Source of the DNA: Hofstenia miamia
Lineage: Eukaryota; Xenacoelomorpha; Acoela
Reading direction: 5' to 3'
Assembly (NCBI GenBank): GCA_004352715.1
Contig: SCFE01000108.1
Location: 583,445 to 647,444 of the forward strand
Length of the DNA: 64,000 nucleotides
Under the pieces are notes generated by a model that saw only the letters and a list, made by a program, of their open reading frames with translations, ran no database searches and was not told the DNA's origin. The first letter of the stretch is position 1. Every line of letters begins with the position of its first letter. Shown here in pieces: positions 1 through 12,000 of this stretch. A program made the position numbers and the translations under genes.

Positions 1-339
1 ATATTTTGGGTGAGCTCCTTTTTGATGCAGGACTTACAAGCATTAAGCAGACATAAGGGAAACAAATCATTAAATATCATATAGACGGATATTAAAAGAA
101 AACACAAAAACAAATGGTGAAGTAGATTTAAGGCAGCACATTTGTAAAGCATCACATTGTTTTTATACTCTTATATTTTTGCCACTTTTTATATTACACT
201 GAAACAATATTTTATTTAAAAGTTCAAGTACTATTTTATTTCACATATTCTTAAGAGTACAAATTGGGTATGTTTTTATACTACATGTACCCAAAAAATT
301 CATAAATTATATTGAGCCTAATTTTTATTATTATCTGTT

Positions 340-1076
340 TCCGTCTCACAGTATCACACTGGTGTGTCTCTCAGCTTGAGGAACTCACGAGTTTCCATTG
401 ATGTGAAACGTTTTCCTAAGGGCTCCAAGTATATCTTAGTTCTTACTTGCTGCTTCTAGTGCTCAACCTACTAACAGGAGTAGTACTCAGGCTCCCTTAT
501 GTTTAACACCCTCATAATTTCCTCTGTCAACACCCTGTACTTGTCCATTTTTTTCTTTCTCCTTGCAATATACATGCATGCGCTTCTTGTGGCAATATCT
601 ATTTCTGTTTCAATACCTTTGTCTTTAGCTACCAATCTATGTCTGGCCTCTGTTTTTCTATGACCTTGCTAGTCTGCATGTTGAAGTAACACATTATCTT
701 AACCTTCTCAATCTCTATGATGTCCCGTGCCTTATCCGCATACCATACATTACCTCCTTCTAACTCATGCTTCCTGCTCAAGCTCCAGTGCACCATTTGT
801 TCCTACTTGTCATTCCAAAACTTATACCTACTCATCCTAATGCAATTTCTCACACCCTGCTATCAGATGATCTACTGCTTCCAACTATTTCTTACATTGT
901 CTACACTTATCACTTACAGCAACTCTTCTGTTCATGTATTTCCCAGCTTGTCTTCATTGCTTACTCCTGTGCTGGCATTATCAGTACTTCTCTTTTTTTG
1001 GCTATTTGTTTTAGCTGAACATACAATGAGATCGCTTTCTAAAACAATTTTTACTAAATTTCTTGCTTAGCAAGTG
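340..1076 (-). mobile_element. LINE 3' end, antisense, decayed (family L, copy 1)
   Basis: Read on the minus strand this is a purine-rich decayed coding sequence with a CxxC...H...C knuckle (CRQC, DHLIAGCEKL), then a region like the WYE-H/ENE-x-x-K-ILW stretch and a terminal segment ending GTGAGTTCCT near 400. The same order recurs at 44.8, 58.1 and 59.3 kb. The pattern is that of the C-terminal part of a non-LTR retrotransposon ORF2 common in invertebrate genomes. Many stops; not functional. The pyrimidine-rich plus-strand frame here is its shadow. Confidence 0.6.
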
Positions 1077-1544
1077 GCTTAAGCCTCCCAAACCACTCTC
1101 CAGTTCTTTGAAAATCAAAATATTCGTACGTGATGTTAGTAAATATGTTTTTTTATTTTTTCATAATTAGATTATAGTATTAAAAAACCGTACACATTAT
1201 TATATTAATAACTTAACTCAATTCTACTTGGGTTATCCTCTCTCAAAAATGATCACAACTTTTGAGTGCTTTCACACTGAAACTTCTTGAATTTTCCCAA
1301 TTTACTAGATATTGTTTTAAATGGGTAACTAGCTAATTATTATAGTTGTGTAAATCAATTTATGCTCACTTTAAATTTTTCCTCATTATGTGCTAGTGAT
1401 TATAGATTGCGTAGTCTATTTTGATGAGGAAATCATAAAATTCAAAAATTGTTTCTCATAGACCTTGTCAGTGTGTACGACATCTCTATTCAATATTAAT
1501 GGCCATAGCCGACAACGTAAACTTAAACTGTGAGAACGTATTAN

Positions 1545-1545
<1 letters not shown>

Positions 1546-1577
<32 letters not shown>
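1546..1577. repeat. (TA)n microsatellite beside single N
   Basis: TA array starting two bases after an undetermined base at 1544. Confidence 0.95.
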
Positions 1578-1579
<2 letters not shown>

Positions 1580-2069
1580 TCAGCCTAATTGAAAAACGTG
1601 CTATATGGTCAATTAAAATATTTAAAATCCAAATTTGCAAGTTGCAATTAACGAAAGTCTTTCATTAGCCAAAGTATATAGTAATTCACTTAAAAATATA
1701 TTTTTATTATTTAAAATAGAGATAAAGTAGCCCAACAAAAATGCTAAGGCCAGCTATAACAATATATTTTATAGATAATTTGAAGATTCTGAAATTGATC
1801 TTACATTTTTGGAATTTGATTTTATCATTTCTGAAAAAGATCGTGAAAAGGTTTTATCCTGACTAGTCCATGCGCTTTCTACAATATATGTACAATATCG
1901 TAACTCATGAGCTAATAAAAATATCTACAACTTGAAAATAGTATTGAATACAAGATTTTCCCCTTTTTTATCTAGGGCTTTAAATCGCCTTCGTTTTCAG
2001 GCGAATTAGACGGGCCTGTTGCCATACGTTCAAGATATTTTCGAAGTGGTCCGTAGATCTTGTTAACAG

Positions 2070-2215
2070 TACTTCAAAAGGTCAAGAACAAAAAAACCTT
2101 GAAAACACAAAATAATCCATCTATTTCTCAAAAACAAAGAGCAGTACCTCAAAATGACAAGAACAAAAAATAAAAAACGAACTAATCCATCAATTTATCA
2201 AGAACAAAAGTGTTT
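2070..2215 (+). repeat. Imperfect tandem pair, about 70 bp
   Basis: Two adjacent units each run AGTACyTCAAAA..ACAAGAACAAAAAA....TAATCCATCwATTT.TCAA.AACAAA. They share most positions with small indels. Purpose unknown. Confidence 0.6.
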
Positions 2216-2564
2216 TTTGAAGTCATGGTAACGCTACGGATTTTTAAGGTAATACTGATTTCCTACAGTCCGTTAATGGTACCAAATTTTTTCACCCGGC
2301 ATAGCAATTGTTTATTAAGAAAATTATCCCCATGGTTTTAAAAATCAAAAAGCTAATTGAAGGCTTTTTACATATATTTCATTGTTCAAATTATTAGTAA
2401 CAAGTTTAAAATTCAATTTCATAAAGTTTAAAATATGCCTTCAAAAATCCAAACACGAAGAGGTTTTCTCTGTACGCAAGCAAATTGTCTTAAAATACGC
2501 TTTTTTGTAAAAAGTAGTTTTCAGTGTGAAATCTGACACAATGATTGTGTTTGCAGCACGTACA

Positions 2565-2581
2565 ATATATATATATATATT
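2565..2581. repeat. (TA)n microsatellite
   Basis: Short pure AT dinucleotide run. Confidence 0.95.
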
Positions 2582-3361
2582 GAAAATACCAAAACATCAA
2601 GCGTAATTTGTAAATGATCACTTTGAATAATTAATGTTCGCATGAGTAAAAATATTGCCCATTTCAAAAAGAGAAAATTCATTCTTACAAACATATTTTG
2701 GTTCGAATTTGGTTTTTAATTGAAGCACGCCGTTTCAGTTCTTTTTTCATTTACAACTCATCCCTACATGCAGGCTCTTTTTCAGAAAAACAATACATTT
2801 TCTACGTTTGCTGAAATAACTATGAATTCCATTGTGTAGCCAATAGTTTTTACTTGGCTAAAAAAAGAATGACTAAGGCATACTTATTTATTGTAAGCAA
2901 TGATATATGAAATTCCAGAAATGTTTGCTGTGAAATCATATTTGTAAATTACAAACATAATAACCTTTGTTTTTTGAAAGTAATAATTGTGTAACAAATA
3001 GTTTTGCAGTGTAGTAAAAAGAATGGCAAAATGAAAAAAACACATGCATCACATGCAAAAATTTTGATTTCCAAAAAACAGGCGGCTTAAGCCCCCTAGA
3101 TTTGACGTCACTGTTGCCCATTTTGTATTTTTTCTCAATTTTGAAATGCCACCCAATCAAAAGCTAGGAAAGTTGATTAAGATTAAGCAAGGGTTTACCA
3201 CCGGAAGAACACATAGATTTACTAAATGATATTGATTAACATCCATTTTATTATGTACCTTCAAGGCCTACTTAAATGACGGCCCTTTCAAAAGAAATTT
3301 AACAGACAAAAAATTAGGCAAAATTGTGTTTTAAGGGACTCTATATATAGCAATAATAATT

Positions 3362-3715
3362 AAAATGAATATCCAGTAACCGTAAATATTTTTAGAGCTG
3401 GTGTAAATTTTGATAGTAACCGTAAATGTTTTCATGTGCTTTGTATGCGACACTGACTCATACCATATAGATATGAACCACTTGAGGTTCATGTTCTGCA
3501 AAGGGATAAATTTGGTTTACCTAACGCTGATGAACTGAAAAATTAATGATAAAAAAAAAGTTATGAAGAAGTTTCCAATTTCTCTGATTAATTAGTTTCT
3601 GGTACATTTTAATATTGTATATCATTGTAATTAATATCCGGTAAGTGTAAATATTTTTAGAGCTGTTGTAAATTTTACTATAACAGTGAATACTTTCGTG
3701 TGCTTTGTATGTGAC
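3362..3715 (+). repeat. Direct repeat pair, about 105 bp, spaced by about 160 bp
   Basis: Units near 3362-3460 and 3630-3715 share AATATCC(A/G)GTAA, TGTAAATATTTTTAGAGCTG, TGTAAATTTT and GTGCTTTGTATG(C/T)GACACTG. They look like two copies of a short dispersed repeat. Confidence 0.6.
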
Positions 3716-4131
3716 ACTGGTTTGATGTGAACTGAAGTTGTGACATGTTATTTACAAGTATTTATTTTTGTCAATGATGCTTCATTAAATTTACGAAGCT
3801 TGATTGCTTCCTAGCAATTTAAAAAGTTTGGGAACTACTGTTCTAGACACATGAAGAGGTTGTAGTCTACTTTCAATTTGCAAACAGCTCTGAATATTAC
3901 TAATGCTAAGGGAGGGAAATCTTAGGGTATTTAGCTGCAATACATATATCTATTAGACCTAATATTTCATGTTACAATTTGAGCACATTTTTTATTCAAA
4001 AGCTCTTTTAAAACAGATTAATGCATTTCGTACTCATGATGCAAAATTTCTAATGGGATATTTTACATAGTTCTGCATAAAATAACATTTGACCAAAAAT
4101 AAACAATTGTTTTGCAAATCAATATACCCGG

Positions 4132-4134
<3 letters not shown>

Positions 4135-4166
<32 letters not shown>

Positions 4167-4359
4167 NNNNNNNNNNNNNNNNNNNNNNNNNNNNNNNNNN
4201 NNNNNNNNNNNNNNNNNNNNNNNNNNNNNNNNNNNNNNNNNNNNNNNNNNNNNNNNNNNNNNNNNNNNNNNNNNNNNNNNNNNNNNNNNNNNNNNNNNNN
4301 NNNNNNNNNNNNNNNNNNNNNNNNNNNNNNNNNNNNNNNNNNNNNNNNNNNNNNNNNNN

Positions 4360-4389
<30 letters not shown>
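4135..4389. repeat. (TA)n array interrupted by a 193-base gap
   Basis: TA runs at 4135-4166 and 4360-4389 enclose N at 4167-4359, so the array could not be assembled through. Open frames across it are artefacts. Confidence 0.95.
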
Positions 4390-4392
<3 letters not shown>

Positions 4393-4890
4393 GCATCGGT
4401 ATAGTGCACGGACGTGCATTGACAATAGAACGACTGTTACTAATTCTCTATTTCACAGTGTACAGGTGTCTTATATACAATGTTTCTCATAATATTTACA
4501 AACACTAGCAAACGCGACAACAGCGGACTGGCCGATAACGAGAACTAGGTACCTGCCAACACAATATTTTGTTCTTATGGTGTTTTAACGAAGAGCAATC
4601 TAATTATTTTAGATAGAACTTATTTTATTATTAATTCATTAAATGAAGGTGTAATCAATTGATCTTTGCATTGCAAATTTTACCCATTTAATCCGGAAAG
4701 GTTTCTTCCCATTTACTAACCCTTAGCCAATTTTGTCCAGACCTAAAATTTGCACATCTTCAGATAAGAGCACGCCCATTGGTGAATGTGTGCAAACATT
4801 GTTGAGAATTGCATTCATGAGGCTGAACTACTTGAAACCAGGGGTGTACTCGAGGGGGCCCAGCCCATCTTGTTAGTTATATTATAGTTN

Positions 4891-4920
<30 letters not shown>
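4891..4920. repeat. (TA)n microsatellite beside single N
   Basis: Array follows an undetermined base at 4890. Confidence 0.95.
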
Positions 4921-4925
<5 letters not shown>

Positions 4926-5469
4926 AATAATTGCATTTCTTGTAAAGTTTTTAATAAATACTTTACAAATTCTGATATAATGGTTCCAAATCTATCCGCC
5001 CGTACCCGATAATGTTTCTACACATCCGGGAGTAGCACGGCGGCAATTGTCTGAAACATTACAAATTCCTATCAGAATTGAACAATATTAAGATAAATAT
5101 ATAGTTAAGTTTTCCATCCACAATAGTCATTAAATGTTTGTTTACTATATTATAATCAACACCTCTGAAGTTATAACTACTAATTGATTTTTGATTAAAA
5201 AATTTCTGTTCATTCTACCAATCACCCTTTGTCTAGTCGTTAGGACACCGCTACTTTGTTCCCTTATCTATTACATATAATTTTTTATTTATTTTCTATA
5301 ACAAAAGTTCTAAATCAACCTCACAGAAAATGTACAATTCATTTACGCCGGACAGAGCGGTTAACCATTAAATTTACTTTAAAGATTTTTCTTTGTCACC
5401 AGTGATGTGAAGCATGGTTTAATTAATTACTGCCATTGCGAAAGGCTATTTTGGATATCTTGAGTAGAG

Positions 5470-5640
5470 TGGCAAATGGGTCAACCAGACCCGAGTCAAC
5501 GCTCTGGTCGGGTAAAAAATTTGACTTATTAGGCACAATAACTATTTGATCGGGTTTGGTCGACGCTCAGTGTTAAATGGGTTGGAGGACATTTTTAGAT
5601 GACCAATGTCGGGGCGGATCAATGAAGTTACCCATTTGCG
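5470..5640. mobile_element. hAT-like short element debris
   Basis: Left end TAGAGTGGCAAATGGGTC resembles hAT ends, and the right side has ACCCATTTGC in inverted orientation at about 5626. The interior has repeated CGGGT/ACCCG words (ACCCGAGTC, GGTCGGGT, GATCGGGTTTGG). No clear 8-bp duplication was found, so the boundaries are approximate. Confidence 0.45.
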
Positions 5641-5681
5641 TTTTGGTTTGGAGTCCACGATATAAATTAATAGAGTGCTAT

Positions 5682-5705
5682 CATGGCCCACTACAGTGGG
5701 CCATG
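5682..5705. repeat. Perfect 11-bp hairpin
   Basis: CATGGCCCACT and AGTGGGCCATG are exact inverted arms around AC. GC-rich in an AT-rich setting, next to hAT-like debris and 172 bp beyond the gene A exon 3 donor. Confidence 0.8.
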
Positions 5706-5876
5706 GTGCTACACATCACAAAAGATGCTTGCCGCTTTTTTCATGTTTGTTTGATGAATTTTTCTCTAAGAATTATAATTAAGTACTTACATCACAACAT
5801 TTATCTTAAGCAGATTCTTGCAGGTTTAAAAAAATGACGTACCAAATAATAAACATTATAAAAAGAAAATAATTAC

Positions 5877-6065
5877 GTTGACAATAACGTCGATCGCTAA
5901 CACTCTTTGATTTATTAGGATAATATCCCATTAAGCATGTCTCACAGCTATCTCCTGTTGTATGATCCTTACAATCTATGCACACTCCTCCAGATTGGCC
6001 ACCTGATGTTTTGTATTTCTTCATATTAAATATACATCTTGTCGAATGCATGTTACACTCACACA
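5877..6065 (-). CDS. Gene A exon 3: laminin-EGF module 2
   Basis: Acceptor ttttag, donor C|gtaatt, 189 nt. Encodes [39 protein letters not shown] and ends RYCQ. Only 211 bp of intron separates it from LE1, against 3.2 kb in gene B. Confidence 0.88.
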
Positions 6066-9000
6066 CTAAAATATAATTTTGAAGCCTTAACATGCATATC
6101 ATCTATTATTATGCATAATGAAGTTACTAAAATTCTACAATTGTAATTTTTGCAACTCTGCTAATTTTTACTGAATTTGAATGTTTTGGGTAAGTAATTT
6201 ATTCAAATTATGGATCTATCTTAGGCTACGGTAACGAATTATTTTCAAATTATAACTAGAAACATTTTCAAATTACATTGGCAAGCATATGCGTTGTGTT
6301 CTGTTGCTTTCTGCCAGGGTAAATCATTGAATAAATCCTTGCATTCTCTGCAGTTCATTCCCATGGTATTGTGTCTACATTGGCATTCAAAGCGATGCCT
6401 CTCTGGATTGAATAAGCATCTAAATGTGTCAAAATGAAAATTACACACCAGAGGAATCATTTAACTCCAAAAAACAACTTATAAGTTGCAACATTTGGAT
6501 CAATAATCTCGATGTTTGCAATATCTACTAATCTATACTGATAAAATAAAATAATAACTATAGTTAAGAGTTCCAATTATGTAATAGATAGGAAAACGTA
6601 ATTTTCTGTTTATACTTTTGTATCCAATATCTCTGCTCATAACATGGTATATTCGACGATTGTTCGAAAACAATTCCGAACAATTGAACTGAATGGTTAA
6701 CAGTGAAAAATTTTAAGAAAAATTTAAGGGAAAATTTGCGAAGTTAGAATAAATTCATTTGTTGAATTGTTATTTTGTCTTTTATGTTAATCCTCCTTTT
6801 TATTTACATGAACTGCACTTTGCGCGACCGTGATATTTATGCGTGGTTTCACTCCATGCCTGATCAAAAAACAGGGCAGCGGACAATTTTCAAGGGTGTT
6901 GGAAAGGAAATGAGTTATTTCAAGAAATATTCATAAAGATAATTGATGAAACAAGGGATTTTAGACAACAAACATTATATTCCTGAGCAAGCTTCGTAAA
7001 ATAAGAACCAGGATTAGGAAATAAAAAATATCCATAAAATGTACAAAATACGCAAAACGATTATTGGAATCAGATTCCTTAACACTAGAACTACTGCAAA
7101 TTTCTTTACCAAGAATACCCAACACATGTCAAAATGACCGGTGCTAAAATAATCTATTAAAAATATAAAAGTAAAGTTAGCTTATGATTGCTTCAAACAT
7201 ATTTATTGCAAAATACCCTACAGAATCCAAATTTATCCAATTTTGACAATCATAGGAGCTACAAAATCATCTGAATCATGTGAGTGGAGATAAGGAATTT
7301 GATTTAGACAATATTTTGGTTTACATCTTTGTAAATCCATACTTTTAAACAAAATTTATCTATTTTAGAATAAATATACTAGCTGCAAGAACAGCGATTT
7401 TTTAATTCATGAGTTTTATACGCAATATGATGCAATTTGTTGTAAAATCTTGACATTTCTCTCAGGCTACATGGAATTTAACAGATTGTATCCGAGATGA
7501 TCTATGTGAAGTGCAATCAAATCAATGGAAAGTTATTATACCAAAATTGATTTCTCGACATAGCATATTTTATGAGAGCAATACCAAATTCTTTTTATCA
7601 AAGGGTGTGAACTGGCGCAAGCCTCAGTCCAAGAATAGCTCTAATATAAGCAAAGCCAATAAATTTTTAATTTCACATATTGATTAGCCTGACATTGGTT
7701 TTGAAAGCTAGGACTTAACAATGGTATTATTTTGATTTTTTCTTACCATAAAATCCGTAAAGATGATTCTTCCTGCAATAATCAGATTTGATAAGGTTCG
7801 TTTTGTTGTTAGTTAAATTTCTGGTGAGGTCATAATGATACCATGTTGACCAGATTTTACATTATTCCATACTGCAATTCCATGTTTTAATTCCCACAAT
7901 AGTGTCATATTTAGCAATGAGGTCTAATAGGGGTTCATATATTGAACTACAATTTTAAGATGACTAAATCATCATTTTCAATAAGATTTTCAAATATAAT
8001 GCCATCAGAATCCATGGAATCATCATCCTCTTATAATTTCTCTGGATTAAGATTGGCGAAATACTGAAGAACATTCAATGCTGAGAATTGCTGTGAATTA
8101 CCAAGAATATGTTATAGAGTTAGTTCCATTGTAATTACTACAAGTAAAGTTGGTCTGTTAAGTGCTTTGAATACTTACAACAGTTACCGGTCAAAATGAT
8201 CGGAATGGGTATTGTAGGTATTCACATAAAAATAGTTAAAATTCAATGAAAATTTTTAATGATCACAAAAATAATTTTGCATCATAATAAAATAATTGTA
8301 AGAAAATTTCCAATCATAAAGTTCAAATGAAAATTTTTACAAGCATTTTGTTTCCAGTTAAAAAGACAGGCTTGGGTATTCTAGTGTTAAGGGGGTCAGA
8401 AACATTGGCGGTGGGTAGGGGTGGCGAGTTTGTCTTCATTCAATTCTAAAAATACAATGCTAAATGGTCAGGCTAATTCAAATTCAATATCTCAATTTAT
8501 GTGATTAGGGTTACCTAAAGTAGCAAACAGCTTTGTTCACATTTTTGAACAATTTTATCCAAACCTGTTAAGAAATATTTACATCCTTTGCTTTTTTTAA
8601 GAATTATTCCTCTGCCTCAATGACATAAAAGTATTAACTTTTTCAATGAGAAATCCAAATTTTACATATATGACAATAGTTGAAACATTGGAAACTATTG
8701 CTTTTTCCTTGCTAACTGAACTTTTGGACATGCAAATTGTATATATGTTCATGCAAATTTATTTTAACATAACTATGGCATTCTCTATACACATAATAAT
8801 AAATCAATACGTTCTCTAACACAACCCACTACATTTGATTTTAGCAATTGATTTTAACAACTAATTCAAGAAATATTATATAATATTTGGATCAAAAGCA
8901 AATAAAAGCTTCATTGAATGCCTTTCTATGTAATAAACCTAATAGTAAAAAGAGAATAACAAGATAGTAATAATGAAGAAACAAAATAGCAACATAGAAA

Positions 9001-12000
9001 ACAAATTTCAATATTCCAAATACCAATGCTCAATGCAGGGCCCAAATTGTATTTTAACATGGTTGAAATTACGTACTGCTTGTTGTACACTATTTACTTT
9101 CAAAATAGAATTGTCAATGATTTGTCCTAAAATGTCAAGGCAATGTACACTCTGGGTCTTCCCTGATGGTTTTACCAGAATTTCAGGCTGATATAGTTGC
9201 AATTACGATTTACATTCCGTCTTGAATGTATTCCAAAGCAGCTCAAACAGAGATAGTGGAGCAAGTAAGGTGCAAAACTCAGAAATGTGATTTGATTTAA
9301 TTCAGTGTCATTGAAATTATCTTCAATCTGACTTCAATATTAAGCAGGCTTGTTCAATATCAAAATTTCCCAATTTTGAGAATTAATTCGCACGTTTCTA
9401 ATGCGTTAATAGGCTATTCTGACTATATCTACGTTGAATTTGAAGTTTGCTCCTCAGCATTCTAATAGAGGGGGGAATATGACAAAGATTGTCGAATCAA
9501 TAACATGCATTCTAAGATAGTTTATCACGAGAACTTATATATATATATATATATAGTCTATCAAAATTTAATGAAAGAAGTGTGTGTAGTTACACAAAAT
9601 GGAATAGGATAAGATATTTAGAACTTTATGAATGATTTTTTTTTGAAATATAGCTTAGTAACAACAATTCAAATTCAGACATGTTAGAGTCGATGCATCA
9701 TTTTCTCATAAGTTCGATAATTTTTTCAAATAGTGCACGCATTATTACAATTTCATAATTTGAATGGAAAAATGTAGATTAAATATAGATTAGGACTAGA
9801 GTTACAAACAAGAAGGAATCCTTGCAACCCTTGCCACAATTTTGTATTATTTTGCAATACTGCAATCGTAGTAGTCAATAAATTTTGAAAATTAATTAGA
9901 ATAATTTAACCGGATTTTAAGCTGATTAACTGGCTCCTGCAGATAAACTGGTCCAGTTTAGCAGGTCTTAGCCTGACCGGATCCAGCACTATTGGAAACT
10001 TCTACCTTTCTTCATTTGAGACCTCTGGAGGGGTGAATAAAGTGAAGAAAGGAGATCGAAAATATAAAATAATCTTCCTACGAAATCCTATCCAGGAACC
10101 TCAACATTATGATATGCCAACACTATTAAATCAGTTTAAATTTAAATACATTTCCATAAACAATTTTTCTATGAAATAGTCACTTAATTTCAACTTTCCT
10201 GAACTTCAAAATCATTAAGAATCCTAAGGGTCTTCAGGGATTTTATGGGTTTATTATAATAGTTTCAAACTGATTTTATCATAATTTTACTTACTAAGCA
10301 CTGATTTGCTTCGAACTGGCAACATATAGTATATCAGCAAAGCAAACACACACACATGAAGTTTTTTCTAGGCAATATACTGTGACCCATGTAGGAAAGG
10401 ATGAGCATATTTAAAACTGGATTTTTTATTATTTCAATATTTTAAAACTTAAAAAGAGTATTACTTTAAGAAAGGAATTTTTTAACAACATTTAGCTTCA
10501 TTGTATGTTACACATACTAGAAAGATACGTTTTCTTTGGGAATGACGCCTAGTCTGCATTGAATATTTAGTTCTTTCTATTCAAACAATCATGGAATTTT
10601 TTGAGATCAACTTGATATGTACGTAATGAACAGTAATATGTACAGTTTGAATGTTAGCTTTTGATAAGACTACAGTTTTAAGTTGCAACGTTTAGCTGCT
10701 AAGACCTAACACTCTAGGTTAGATATGTTTTTGATGCTGTGACTAGGCTCAGAGGCAATTTGTTAAAATCTTTTTTTAATGAAGATTTCCCAAGTTCATG
10801 TTAAGCTTACTCAAGTCATGATAGAAAATGATTCTATTAGCAAGATTATGATTTCTATGTTTGAAGGCGTTGTATATTTCGTCAAGAATTTGCTGAAGAT
10901 GTAGTAAGTAAGTGAATTAGCCAAACAGATTGTACAGAACTACAATTTTAATGAGGCGGCCTTGATGATAAGGAAGCGCTTTCCTAAATAAAATGGCGAC
11001 ACCACCATTGACAGAATTCTGATCAACCTTAGAGGTAGATGTCCGAAAACATTTTTTTACGGGGCATAGTGTGCTTTAATTTTCTGGATTATTAACTATA
11101 CGATTATATTTTAGTTTCTTTACTATATATGCAGCAAAGGTGGACATTGGTCACACAGTGTCACCCATGAGCCAGCACCCATTCGCCTCATCCATGTTTT
11201 TAAAATCATGAACCGATCCATCGTGACACCTAGATTGTAACAGAATTTCACCTTGAAAAAAATTGCAACAATAAGACTGTTATTTAAATAATGTTGTTTC
11301 GTGATGCATTATTGCATTGCGCAGTGCAGGAAAAATAGTTCTGCAGACAAAAATCAATATCGTAATGCTATAGTATTGATGATCATGTGATAGTGACCGA
11401 CGACCCATGCGGCCCAACCCTAAACTGCGACACATCTGGTCCAATTACTAATGGGTCACTGACCCATTTCCAACTCATATATGTATTACATAGTCATCTA
11501 GAGAGCATGAAATATAGAAAGCCATGCGTGATATATATTCACTGTACCAACAAATCAAGCAAAACTCAACACAGGTATTGCTAAAAAAGTTGGCACCTTA
11601 TATTTAATTATTTACTATAAAAAATTGCCAAATTATTAGTGCAGTGTTTGAATTCTTGCGCAGTCTTTAGCAGGTAGCTATTTATTAATGATAGCTTACG
11701 ACATGGCCTTATTGTTAAAAAGCTTATATTCCATTCCAGGATTTCCAACAAAGCTTAGGTCCCTTCATTAGTGATTTCCTTCATAATCAGAAAAAATGCA
11801 TTTCCCTTGATGGTAAAAATTCTAGTATTAAGCCAACTGCTCTTGATGTTCCTCAACGCACAATCTTGGAACCAATAGTTTTAAAGTTTGTTTATGACTA
11901 TATGCAAATTAAGAGAACAGAAGCAATCCTAACCGAATTTTCCGACGACATTACATGCTGTGTCCCTGGGAAAATGGCAAGAATGATGCACCTGCTGCTA

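Larger units (their letters stand above)
1080..5440. other. Gene-poor stretch left of gene A exon 3
   Basis: No exon recognised on either strand apart from repeats listed separately. Gene A's missing LE3, linker and NTR exons should lie here or beyond the left edge, but no cysteine pattern of LE3 or KKYL-type NTR motif was found. Contains a multi-base gap and two single-N positions. Confidence 0.6.

Noticed and set aside
717-1070. 117-codon plus-strand frame
   Set aside because: Complement of a decayed LINE C-terminus on the minus strand; pyrimidine-rich shadow.
4034-4508. Open frames of 90-140 codons across a TA array and gap
   Set aside because: Made only of alternating Y-I codons and undetermined bases.
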